NCBI RefSeq assembly: GCF_000381885.1
Contig: NZ_KB907219.1
Coordinates: 155,855 to 219,854 of the forward strand
Source: Actinomadura atramentaria DSM 43919
GTDB lineage: Bacteria > Actinomycetota > Actinomycetes > Streptosporangiales > Streptosporangiaceae
DNA: 64,000 nt
Direction: 5' to 3'
Part shown: positions 47,117-54,334 of the stretch, piece by piece
Layout of the letters: each line of letters opens with the position of its first letter
Numbering within the stretch: the stretch's first letter is position 1
Program-made: the position numbers and the translations under genes
Notes under the pieces: model-generated
What the model saw: the letters and a program-made list of their open reading frames with translations, nothing else
What the model was told of the DNA's origin: nothing
Databases searched by the model: none

Positions 47117-47249
47117 CACGTCCGGACGTCCGGACCGGATCAGTCTCCGTACGCCGCGTGCTGCCGTTGCACCACCGCGCCATGAGGGGGTGCGGGCCGG
47201 ATTCGAACCGGCATTTCGGCGTCGCTCGTCCGTTCCGTCGTCCGACGTG
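47117..47249 (-). ncRNA. YrlA-type Y RNA candidate 2 (tRNA-mimic domain)
   Basis: Read on the minus strand, the flanks pair collinearly: CACGTC 47249-47244 with 47122-47117; GGACG 47243-47239 with 47128-47124; CGGA 47237-47234 with 47134-47131; CGGA 47232-47229 with 47139-47136. This stem carries a tRNA-like unit in permuted order. It has an anticodon-type stem CGCCG/CGGCG (47221-47217 with 47156-47152), then a T-arm (GCCGG-TTCGAAT-CCGGC, 47212-47196). A closed acceptor hairpin follows (47195-47189 with 47181-47175, one mismatch, loop CCCTCAT), then T8, a D-arm GTGC/GCAC with GG in its loop, and A14/A15. The motif GACGAGCG lies at 47230-47223. A conventional tRNA cannot be drawn. Confidence 0.65.
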
Positions 47250-47258
47250 TGGCGCCAT

Positions 47259-47393
47259 GCTGATTCTGGAGCGAGAGTCTGAGTTTCAACGCGGCCGCCT
47301 CTTCCGCTGGGCCACCCCGGCACGAGGGCCGGGGAGGGGATTCGAACCCCCGCCTGTCACCGCGCTCGTCAGTCTGATCGTCTCAGTTTCAGC
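47259..47393 (-). ncRNA. YrlA-type Y RNA candidate 1 (tRNA-mimic domain)
   Basis: This RNA has the same plan as its neighbour nine bases downstream. The flanks pair in order: GCTGA 47393-47389 with 47263-47259, CTG 47386-47384 with 47268-47266, CGA 47380-47378 with 47274-47272, CTGA 47372-47369 with 47282-47279. The permuted tRNA unit has stem GCGGT/GCCGC (47363-47359 with 47295-47291), T-arm with loop TTCGAAT (47346-47340), and a perfect 7-bp acceptor hairpin GCCGGGG/CCCCGGC (47334-47328 with 47321-47315, loop CCTCGT). A D-arm with GCC/GGC and GG follows. GACGAGCG recurs at 47370-47363. No promoter is evident, so it may be processed from the upstream gene's mRNA. Confidence 0.65.
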
Positions 47394-47397
47394 TTCA

Positions 47398-47438
47398 CGC
47401 CCCCGTCGAGGGGGCGCGCCCCCGCGCTCCAGCGGGGG
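47398..47438 (-). repeat. Two adjacent 7-bp hairpins after the unknown gene
   Basis: CGCCCCC/GGGGGCG (47398-47404 with 47410-47416) and CCCCCGC/GCGGGGG (47419-47425 with 47432-47438) are both perfect. They lie between the stop of the upstream gene (47456) and the first tRNA-mimic RNA. They could be processing signals or a leaky terminator. Confidence 0.65.
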
Positions 47439-47455
47439 AGTCTCGTGGTTTCCTC

Positions 47456-48187
47456 TCAGCCGAGCAGGTAGCCGAACACCGCCTCGCCGACGGGCCGGTC
47501 GGCCACCTCGAACGCGTTGGCCTCCTCGCGGGCGAACTTGACCGCCTCGGCGAGGCGGTCGAGCCGGTCCACCAGCTCGTTGACGCGCCGCGCGGGCAGC
47601 GCCCCGGAGAACTTCACGGTCGTCCACTGGCCGACCGCGACGTCCTCGTAGAACACCTCGACCTGCGCCGGGTGCTTGTCGGTCGCCTCCGCCTTGACGT
47701 GGTTGAACGGGACCTTCCTGGTCTTCACCGTCCGGACCGGGTCGGTCTTCCACGCGTCGGTGGAGGGGTCGAACGTCCACGTCTCGGCGGCGTCCAGCAC
47801 CGGCAGCCGCTCCAGGAACGTCCGCAGCTCCGCGAGCTGCTTCTCCAGGAACAGCAGGTAGGTGACCGGCACGCCGCGCAGCAGCGGGCGGCCGTCCACG
47901 ACGACGTCGGCGCGGGCCTCGCAGTTCGCGTGGTCCTTGGCGGCGGTGACGTCGAACAGCCGGGTCAGCGCCGCCGCGGTGCCCCGCAGCGCCTCCTCGA
48001 CCTTCACCTGCACGCGGGTGGACTCGGGCGGGAGCTGGTCGCCGTCCTCGTCCTTCGGCTGGTACACGCGGGAGATCCCCGACAGCAGCGGCTGCTTCTG
48101 GACGAGCTGGCGCGCCTCGGCCAGCTCGCGCTGCGCCTTGGCGCGCACGCCCTTCTCGACGGCGATGATCTGGTTCAGCTTCGGCAT
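47456..48187 (-). CDS. Conserved actinobacterial protein of unknown function upstream of the tRNA-mimic RNAs
   Basis: I recognise this as a widespread actinobacterial family without assigned function (I believe DUF7873). The 243-residue protein starts MPKLNQIIAVEKGVRAKAQREL with a basic helical N-terminus. The core holds VPVTYLLFLEKQLAELRTFLERLP, a FDPSTDAWKTDPVRTVKTRKVP stretch and an HPAQVEVFYEDVAVGQWTTVKFSG strand region. There are no membrane helices or catalytic motifs. ATG 48187 follows GGGGAGG. It is codirectional with the two RNAs, which begin 62 bases after its stop, so a role in RNA binding is a reasonable guess. Confidence 0.8.
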   Translation of the reverse strand: MPKLNQIIAVEKGVRAKAQRELAEARQLVQKQPLLSGISRVYQPKDEDGDQLPPESTRVQVKVEEALRGTAAALTRLFDVTAAKDHANCEARADVVVDGRPLLRGVPVTYLLFLEKQLAELRTFLERLPVLDAAETWTFDPSTDAWKTDPVRTVKTRKVPFNHVKAEATDKHPAQVEVFYEDVAVGQWTTVKFSGALPARRVNELVDRLDRLAEAVKFAREEANAFEVADRPVGEAVFGYLLG

Positions 48188-48214
48188 TCGCGCCTCCCCT
48201 CGACGGACGTGGCG

Positions 48215-48230
48215 ACTCTAGGTGATCACC
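48215..48230 (-). promoter_or_regulatory. Promoter and palindrome upstream of the unknown gene
   Basis: On the minus strand TAGAGT (48220-48215) is a -10 box about 27 bases before the start. The perfect palindrome GGTGATCACC (48221-48230) abuts it in the spacer, where a bound regulator would block RNA polymerase. The Crp-type gene next door is a candidate regulator. Confidence 0.45.
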
Positions 48231-48285
48231 ATCGGGCGGCGCATCCGAATTACCGCCGCATGGCCGTCGAAACGGACGTACAACG

Positions 48286-49023
48286 TCAAGGGCCGGGGTG
48301 GGCGAACGCGCGCAGGCGGCCCGGATCGAGGACGGTGATCCGCCGCCAGCCCGTCTCCACCAAGCCGCGGCGGCGCAGCTCGTTCAGCGCCCGCGCCACC
48401 GTCTCGCGGGACGCGTCCATCCAGCTCCCCAGCTCCTCCTGCGACAGCGGCGGCGCGATCGTCACCGCGCCGCCGGGCGGACGGGCGCGCGGCCCGGCCG
48501 CCGACGGCTCCGACGCCTCCGACAGCGCCGCCAGCTCGGCGAGCAGCAGCGCCAGCCGCTGCGGGCCACGCGCCGACGCCTGCGCGCGCACGCGCCGGTC
48601 GGCGGCGTCCAGACGGCCCACGACCGTCCCGCTGACCAGCCGCCACAGCGCCGGGTTGGCGTCCAGGAACGCGGTGAACCGCCCCGCCGGCACCACCAGG
48701 CCGCGCAGCGGGCCGAGCGCCGTCACCGTCGCCGACCGCTCCCGCGACCCGAGCACGGCGCTCTCGCACACCAGGTCGCCGGGGCCGCGCACGGCCAGCA
48801 CGACGTCGCGGCCGTCCGCGGTGGCCGACGTCACCTTCGCCCACCCCGACTCCACGACCACCACGTGGTCGGACGCGTCGCCCTGCACGCACAGCGGCGC
48901 GCGCGCCGGGTACGGGCGGGAGCGCCCGGCGGCGCGCAGCGCGGCGCGGCGCGGCTCGTCCAGGGCCGTCCAGAACGGCACGGCGCGCGGCGGGTCTCGG
49001 TCGACGGCGGAGATGTCGGTCAC
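48286..49023 (-). CDS. Crp/Fnr-family transcriptional regulator
   Basis: This 245-residue regulator has a cyclic-nucleotide-binding fold (APLCVQGDASDHVVVVESGWAKV ... GPGDLVCESAVLGSRERSATV) and a C-terminal winged helix (LSQEELGSWMDASRETVARALNELRRRGLV). The phosphate-binding cassette Glu-Ser-x(3)-G-x(2)-RSA resembles Crp, so cAMP binding is possible. GTG 49023 gives the family length; the upstream in-frame extension is non-coding. Confidence 0.92.
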   Translation of the reverse strand: MTDISAVDRDPPRAVPFWTALDEPRRAALRAAGRSRPYPARAPLCVQGDASDHVVVVESGWAKVTSATADGRDVVLAVRGPGDLVCESAVLGSRERSATVTALGPLRGLVVPAGRFTAFLDANPALWRLVSGTVVGRLDAADRRVRAQASARGPQRLALLLAELAALSEASEPSAAGPRARPPGGAVTIAPPLSQEELGSWMDASRETVARALNELRRRGLVETGWRRITVLDPGRLRAFAHPGP

Positions 49024-49328
49024 GGCGGTCCGTTCCGCGCCCTCGGGACCGGGCGCGCTGCTCGGGCGGGCGCGGGCGGACGCGGCCGGTCCCGGAGGTC
49101 CGGCACCCGCGGCGGGGGAGTGGGCCGTCGAAGCCGACCGCCGCGGGTGCCGCACCGTTCCGCCCCGCGCCGGACGCCGCCCGGTCCCGAGTCGGGCGGT
49201 GCCCCGGCGCGGGGACGTCCCGCTCCGGCGGTGCCGGGAGACCCGTCGCCGCGGTCCATCGTGCCGCGGCGCGCGTGCGGCGTCTGCGTCACCTGACACA
49301 CTGGGCGTTCCCGTTGTCGGGAACGCCG
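49024..49328. other. Intergenic region with a 10-bp hairpin
   Basis: These 305 bases hold no gene. The right end contains a perfect hairpin (GGCGTTCCCG, 49304-49313, loop TTGT, arm 49318-49327) one base after the stop of the minus-strand exonuclease. It is a likely terminator, although no T-run follows. Confidence 0.6.
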
Positions 49329-50252
49329 TCAGCGGGACGCGAGCGCGGTCAGCAGCCGGTTCACCGGGCTGTCGAGCCCCCACCGGTCGGCCAGCTCCAC
49401 CAGTGCCGCCGGGTCGCGCGGCCCGGTGGGCAGCCGGTCGTCCAGGACGGTCAGCACCGGGTCGTCGATGTCGGTGACGACCCGCACCACCGTCTCCGCC
49501 GCCGCCAGGTAGCCGGCCGCGTCCGCCAGCCGCCTGCGCGCGCCCGCCGGGAAGCCCTCGGCCGACCCCGACTCCAGTGCCGCGCGGATGCCCGCCACCG
49601 ACCCGAACCGGGTGACCAGCGCGGCGGCGGTCTTGTCCCCGACGCCCGGGACGCCGGGCAGGCCGTCGCTCGGGTCGCCGCGCAGCGTCGCGTAGTCGGC
49701 GTAGGCGCGGCCGGGGATCGCGTACTTGTCGGCGACCTCCTTCTCGCCCATGACCTGGAGGTTCTTCACGCCGCGCGCGGTGTAGAGGACGGCGACGGGG
49801 CCGCGGTCGTCGGCGAGCTGGAACAGGTCGCGGTCGCCGGTGACGATGTCGACGGGCCCGGCGTCGCGGCCCCGCACGGCGAGGGTGCCGATGACGTCGT
49901 CGGCCTCGTAGCCGGGCACGCCCGCGCGGGCGAGGCCGACCGCGTCCAGCACCGCGTCGATCACCGGGAGCTGGACGGCGAGCGCGTCGGGCACCTGGTC
50001 GCCGCCGTCGGCCGCGACCCGGTGCGCCTTGTAGGACGGCAGCGCCGCGACGCGGAACTCCGGCCGCCAGTCGGCGTCCATGCAGCACACCAGCCGGTCC
50101 GGCGCGCGGTCGCGGACCAGCCGGGCGATCATGTCGACCAGGCCGCGGACGGCGTTGACGGGCGTGCCGTCCGGCGCGGTGACCGACTCGGGCACCCCGA
50201 AGAAGGCGCGGAAGTACAGCGACGGCGTGTCCAGCAGCATCAGCCCGCTCAT
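49329..50252 (-). CDS. 5'-3' exonuclease (FEN-like, ExoIX type)
   Basis: This 307-residue enzyme resembles the N-terminal nuclease of DNA polymerase I as a stand-alone protein. Acidic motifs appear as LLLDTPSLYFRAFFG, CCMDADWRPEFR with SYKAHR, YEADDVIGTLA and VTGDRDLFQL, and the helix-hairpin-helix is GVPGVGDKTAAALV. ATG 50252 or 50261 may be used; neither has a strong ribosome site. It is divergent from the peptidase gene. Confidence 0.92.
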   Translation of the reverse strand: MSGLMLLDTPSLYFRAFFGVPESVTAPDGTPVNAVRGLVDMIARLVRDRAPDRLVCCMDADWRPEFRVAALPSYKAHRVAADGGDQVPDALAVQLPVIDAVLDAVGLARAGVPGYEADDVIGTLAVRGRDAGPVDIVTGDRDLFQLADDRGPVAVLYTARGVKNLQVMGEKEVADKYAIPGRAYADYATLRGDPSDGLPGVPGVGDKTAAALVTRFGSVAGIRAALESGSAEGFPAGARRRLADAAGYLAAAETVVRVVTDIDDPVLTVLDDRLPTGPRDPAALVELADRWGLDSPVNRLLTALASR

Positions 50253-50351
50253 GGCGACCATCGTGGCACGCGCCCTGGCGTGCCGGTGACCTGCCGCGCT
50301 TTGGGATGCTGGGACGGGCGGGGCGACCGCCGCGAGGAGAAGGAGACGGAT

Positions 50352-51461
50352 GTGACGACGGAGTTGTATCCGCGGGAGCGGGTCGGCCGGGTGCGGGACG
50401 CGGCGGCGGCCGCCGGGCTCGGCGCGGTGCTGCTGACGCCGGGGCCGGACCTGCGGTACGCGACCGGGTACGACGCCAAGCAGCTCGAACGGCTCACCTG
50501 CCTGGTCGTGCCCGCGGACGGCGAGCCGTTCCTGGTGGTGCCGCGGCTGGAGCTGCCGGCGGCGCAGGCGTCCCCGGCGGGCGGCCTCGGGATCGAGCTG
50601 GTCGCCTGGGACGAGACCGACGACCCGTACGCGCTCGTCGCGTCCCGGCTGCCCGCGGGCGTCGGCCGCGTCGCGCTCGCCGACCGGATGTGGGCGGTGA
50701 TGGCGCTGCGGTTCCGCGCGGCGCTGCCCGGCGCGGAGCAGGTCGCGGCGGGCGGGGTGCTGCGGGAGCTGCGGATGCGCAAGAGCCCGGCCGAGGTCGA
50801 GGCGCTGCGCGCGGCGGGCGCGGCGATCGACCGCGTCCACCGGCGGGTGCCGGAGCTGCTGAAGGCGGGCCGGACCGAGCAGGAGGTCGCGCGCGACATC
50901 GCGGCGGCGATCATCGACGAGGGCCACACGAGCGTGGACTTCGTGATCGTCGGCTCGGGCCCCAACGGCGCGAACCCGCACGCCGAGCCGACCGAGCGGG
51001 TGATCCGCGCGGGCGAGCCCGTCGTGGTGGACATCGGCGGGCAGATGCCGAGCGGGTACTGCTCGGACTCGACCCGCAACTACTGCGTGGGGGAGCCGCC
51101 CGCCGAGTACCGGGAGTACTTCGCGGTGCTGCGCGAGGCGCAGCGGGCGGCGCGCGCGGCGGTGCGGCCGGGCGTGGCGGCGCAGGACGTGGACGCGGCC
51201 GCGCGGAACGTGATCGCGGGCGCGGACTACGGCGAGTTCTTCGTCCACCGCACGGGCCACGGCATCGGCCTGGAGACGCACGAGGAGCCGTACGTCGTGG
51301 CGGGCAACGCCGAGCCGCTGGAGCCGGGGATGGCGTTCTCGGTCGAGCCGGGCATCTACCCGGGCCCGCACGGAGCGCGGATCGAGGACATCCTGATCTG
51401 CACCGAGGACGGGCACGAGAGCGTCAACCACACGCCGCGCGACATAGTCATCGTCGACTGA
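50352..51461 (+). CDS. M24-family Xaa-Pro peptidase
   Basis: This 369-residue metallopeptidase has a creatinase-type N-terminal domain and a pita-bread catalytic domain. Metal ligands are seen in VVVDIGGQMPSGYCSDSTR (two Asp), HRTGHGIGLETHEEP (His), FSVEPGIY (Glu) and RIEDILI (Glu). It probably cleaves X-Pro dipeptides. GTG 50352 follows GGAGAAGGAG. Confidence 0.93.
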   Translation: MTTELYPRERVGRVRDAAAAAGLGAVLLTPGPDLRYATGYDAKQLERLTCLVVPADGEPFLVVPRLELPAAQASPAGGLGIELVAWDETDDPYALVASRLPAGVGRVALADRMWAVMALRFRAALPGAEQVAAGGVLRELRMRKSPAEVEALRAAGAAIDRVHRRVPELLKAGRTEQEVARDIAAAIIDEGHTSVDFVIVGSGPNGANPHAEPTERVIRAGEPVVVDIGGQMPSGYCSDSTRNYCVGEPPAEYREYFAVLREAQRAARAAVRPGVAAQDVDAAARNVIAGADYGEFFVHRTGHGIGLETHEEPYVVAGNAEPLEPGMAFSVEPGIYPGPHGARIEDILICTEDGHESVNHTPRDIVIVD

Positions 51462-51476
51462 CCCATAGCCATACAA

Positions 51477-51510
51477 AACGGGCTCCCGACCCTCCGGTCG
51501 GGAGCCCGTT
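51477..51510 (+). terminator. Strong terminator after the M24 peptidase
   Basis: A perfect 15-bp stem (51477-51491 with 51496-51510) and loop CTCC, starting AACGGGCTCCCGACC, lie 16 bases after the stop. Confidence 0.85.
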
Positions 51511-51623
51511 CGCACGTCTACACATAACGATATCTGCACCAATAGGGTTACCTGCCCTTGATCACCCTTGCGGGGCGACCTTAGCGCCCTGTAGTGCTTT
51601 GAGACATTGTTCCCCCCGGGTTA

Positions 51624-51637
51624 CGAACGCATGTTCG
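51624..51637. promoter_or_regulatory. Inverted repeat upstream of the sugar ABC operon
   Basis: CGAAC-GCAT-GTTCG is a perfect 5-bp inverted repeat 54 bases before the ATPase start. It differs from the LacI operators at 58030 and 58094, suggesting separate control. Confidence 0.4.
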
Positions 51638-51690
51638 CAAGGTTGCGGGTCCGGTCCGGACGGGTCCGCGCCGGACGCAGAGGAGACGCC

Positions 51691-52920
51691 GTGGCAGAGG
51701 TCGTCCTGACGGGAGTCGGGAAGGTGTACCCCGACGGAACGCGCGCCGTGACCGGTCTGGACCTCACCATCGCCGACGGGGAGTTCCTGGTGCTCGTCGG
51801 CCCGTCCGGGTGCGGGAAGACGACGGCGCTGCGGATGGTCGCGGGCCTGGAGGAGATCTCCGAGGGCACCCTGTCCATCGGCGGGCGCGTGGTGAACCGC
51901 GTCCCGTCCCGCGACCGCGACGTCGCGATGGTGTTCCAGAGCTACGCCCTGTACCCGCACCTGTCGGTCCGCGACAACATCGGGTTCGGGCTGTCGCTGC
52001 GCAAGATGAACAAGAAGGTCATCCGGGAGAAGGTCGAGGAGGCCGCGCGCATCCTCGGCCTGACCGACCACCTGGACCGCAAGCCCCGCAACCTGTCGGG
52101 CGGGCAGCGGCAGCGGGTGGCGATGGGGCGCGCGATCGTCCGGGAGCCGCAGGCGTTCCTGATGGACGAGCCGCTGTCGAACCTCGACGCCAAGCTGCGG
52201 GTCCAGACCCGCGCCCAGATCGCCCGCCTGCAGCGGGACCTCGGGGTGACCACCCTCTACGTCACCCACGACCAGACCGAGGCGATGACCCTCGGGGACC
52301 GGGTCGCGGTGATGAAGCGGGGCGAACTGCAGCAGGTCGCCCCGCCGCAGGAGCTCTACGACCGGCCGGCGAACCTGTTCGTCGCCGGTTTCATCGGATC
52401 GCCGGCCATGAACCTGATCCACGGCACGCTGACCGGCACCGCGGCGAACCCGCGGGTCGAGATCGGCGGCCAGACGCTGGAACTGCCGGGCGAGGTCCTC
52501 TCGGCCCGGCCCGCGCTGGCGGACCGCCTCGGCCGCGACGTCGTCGTCGGCGTCCGGCCCGAGGACATGGAGGACGCCGAACTGGCCGGCGCGCCCGGCG
52601 GCGCGACGCTGACGTCGACCGTCGAGCTCGTCGAGGCGATGGGCTCGGACGTGCTCGTCCACTTCACCGTGGCGGCCGCGCAGGTCGTCACCGAGGACAC
52701 CCGGGAGCTGGCCCGCGACGCGGGCGCCGACGTTCCCGGCGGGTCCGCGGCGGCGCCCCGCACGGACGTCGTCGGCCGGTTCAGCCCGCGCACCGGCGTC
52801 ACCGTCGGCGATCCGGTCACCGTCCGCGTGGACACCGGTCGCCTGCACTTCTTCGACATCGAGACCGGCGCGTCGATCTGGGGATCGGCCGCCGGTGCGC
52901 CCAGGAAGGACGACGAATGA
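51691..52920 (+). CDS. Sugar ABC transporter ATPase (MsiK/UgpC-like)
   Basis: This 409-residue ATPase has Walker A GPSGCGKTT, signature LSGGQRQRVAMGRAI, Walker B FLMDEPLSNLD and switch VTHDQTEAMTL. The C-terminal regulatory domain includes AGFIGSPAMNLI and VVGVRPEDM. GTG 51691 follows AGAGGAG. Unlike many actinomycetes, where one MsiK serves several importers, it is the first gene of its own operon. Its stop overlaps the next ATG (ATGA). Confidence 0.95.
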   Translation: MAEVVLTGVGKVYPDGTRAVTGLDLTIADGEFLVLVGPSGCGKTTALRMVAGLEEISEGTLSIGGRVVNRVPSRDRDVAMVFQSYALYPHLSVRDNIGFGLSLRKMNKKVIREKVEEAARILGLTDHLDRKPRNLSGGQRQRVAMGRAIVREPQAFLMDEPLSNLDAKLRVQTRAQIARLQRDLGVTTLYVTHDQTEAMTLGDRVAVMKRGELQQVAPPQELYDRPANLFVAGFIGSPAMNLIHGTLTGTAANPRVEIGGQTLELPGEVLSARPALADRLGRDVVVGVRPEDMEDAELAGAPGGATLTSTVELVEAMGSDVLVHFTVAAAQVVTEDTRELARDAGADVPGGSAAAPRTDVVGRFSPRTGVTVGDPVTVRVDTGRLHFFDIETGASIWGSAAGAPRKDDE

Positions 52921-54233
52921 GGATCAGCAGACGCCTGGTCGCCGCGGCCGCGGCGGCGGGGCTGGTGGCGTCGGCCGCCGCCGCGTGCGGCGGGGACGAC
53001 GGCGACAAGGGCGGCGCGTCCGGCGGCACCGAGCTGAAGGGCGTGAAGATCGAGGTCGCCGCCAAGTGGACCGGGCCGGAGGAGCAGAACTTCCGCAAGG
53101 TCCTCGCGCAGTTCGAGAAGCAGACCGGCGCGACCGTCACCTACGCCTCGACCGGCGAGGACACCGACGCCTACCTCGGCCCGCGCCTGGAGGCCAAGAC
53201 CCCGCCGGACGTCGCGATCCTGCCGCAGCCGGGCCTGCTGCAGCAGTACGCCGCCAAGGGCCAGCTCAAGCCGCTGGCCGACGACGTCGTGACCGAGGTG
53301 CAGAAGAACTTCTCGCCGTACTGGAAGGACCTCGGCTCGGCGGACGGCAAGACCTACGGCGTCCTCGCCAAGGCCGCCTACAAGTCGATCATCTGGTACC
53401 GGCCGCAGGCGCTCGCGGACGCGGGCGTGCAGCCGCCCGCCACCTGGGCTGACCTGGTGAAGGACGCCGGGACGCTGCAGGACGCGGGCACCACCCCGTT
53501 CGCGCTGGCCGCCGCGTCCAGCGACTCCTGGACGCTGACGGACTGGTTCGAGAACGTCTACCTCTCGCAGGCGGGCCCGGACCTGTACGACAAGCTCGCG
53601 GGGCACGAGATCAAGTGGACGGACCCGTCCGTCGCCAAGGCCCTCCAGACGCTCGCGCAGGTGTGGGGCAAGCCGGACTTCCTCGCGGGCGGCCTCGCGC
53701 AGGCCACCAAGACCAAGTTCGACGGGTCCGTCACCGACGTGTTCGGCTCGAACAAGGCCGCGATGGTCTACGGCGGCGACTTCGCCGCGGCGAACATCGC
53801 CACCACCAAGGCCAAGGTCGGCACCGACGCGAAGGTGTTCGCGTTCCCCAAGGCCGGCGGCACCGCCCCCGCGCTGCTCGGCGGCGACGTCGCGGTGGCG
53901 ATGAAGGACGGCAAGGGCGCGATGGCGCTGATGAAGTTCCTCGCCTCCCCCGAGGCGGGCAAGACGTGGGCGGGCATCGGCGGCTACCTGTCGCCGAACA
54001 AGAACGTCCCGCCGGACTCCTACAGCGACCCGGTCGCCAAGCAGCTCATCGCGCAGATGCAGGCCGCCGGGGACGCCGCCCGCTACGACATGTCGGACCT
54101 GGCCCCGGCCGCGTTCGGCGGCAGCCCCGGCAAGGGCGAGTGGGAGGCGCTGCGCTACTTCGTGCAGCACCCCTCCGACGTGAAGGGCACGCAGCAGCGC
54201 CTGGAGGACGAGGCCGCCAAGGCCTTCAAGTGA
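52917..54233 (+). CDS. Sugar-binding lipoprotein (SBP family 1)
   Basis: This 438-residue protein has an Arg-containing signal (MRISRRLVAAAAAAGLVASA) and a lipobox ending AAAC. The mature part has the family 1 features GPEEQNFRKVLAQFEKQTGATVTY and KAAYKSIIWYRPQALADAGV. The DAYLGPRLEAKTPPDVAILPQPGLL segment suggests an alpha-glucoside or oligosaccharide ligand, but this is not certain. It is followed by a 42-base palindrome. Confidence 0.93.
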   Translation: MRISRRLVAAAAAAGLVASAAAACGGDDGDKGGASGGTELKGVKIEVAAKWTGPEEQNFRKVLAQFEKQTGATVTYASTGEDTDAYLGPRLEAKTPPDVAILPQPGLLQQYAAKGQLKPLADDVVTEVQKNFSPYWKDLGSADGKTYGVLAKAAYKSIIWYRPQALADAGVQPPATWADLVKDAGTLQDAGTTPFALAAASSDSWTLTDWFENVYLSQAGPDLYDKLAGHEIKWTDPSVAKALQTLAQVWGKPDFLAGGLAQATKTKFDGSVTDVFGSNKAAMVYGGDFAAANIATTKAKVGTDAKVFAFPKAGGTAPALLGGDVAVAMKDGKGAMALMKFLASPEAGKTWAGIGGYLSPNKNVPPDSYSDPVAKQLIAQMQAAGDAARYDMSDLAPAAFGGSPGKGEWEALRYFVQHPSDVKGTQQRLEDEAAKAFK

Positions 54234-54248
54234 CCCGGCGCGGCTGAC

Positions 54249-54290
54249 CCGTCCGGCGGGCGCGCGGCGCGCCGCGCGCCCGCCGGACGG
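54249..54290 (+). repeat. Perfect 42-base palindrome between binding-protein and permease genes
   Basis: Positions 54249-54290 read identically on both strands (20-bp arms around GC, starting CCGTCCGGCGGG). It lies 15 bases after the binding-protein stop and 44 before the permease ATG, with no T-run. It parallels the hairpin at 12831-12870 in the peptide operon. Confidence 0.9.
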
Positions 54291-54334
54291 CCCGCGGAAC
54301 GGCCCACGCAACGGCCCGAGGTGAGGAACCCGCA

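Noticed and set aside
47145..47363. Two conventional or circularly permuted tRNA genes on the minus strand
   Set aside because: T-arms, D-arms and acceptor stems are present, but in permuted order, and the second module lacks T33 in any good loop. The flanks pair into a long stem, which a permuted tRNA precursor would not need but a Y RNA does.
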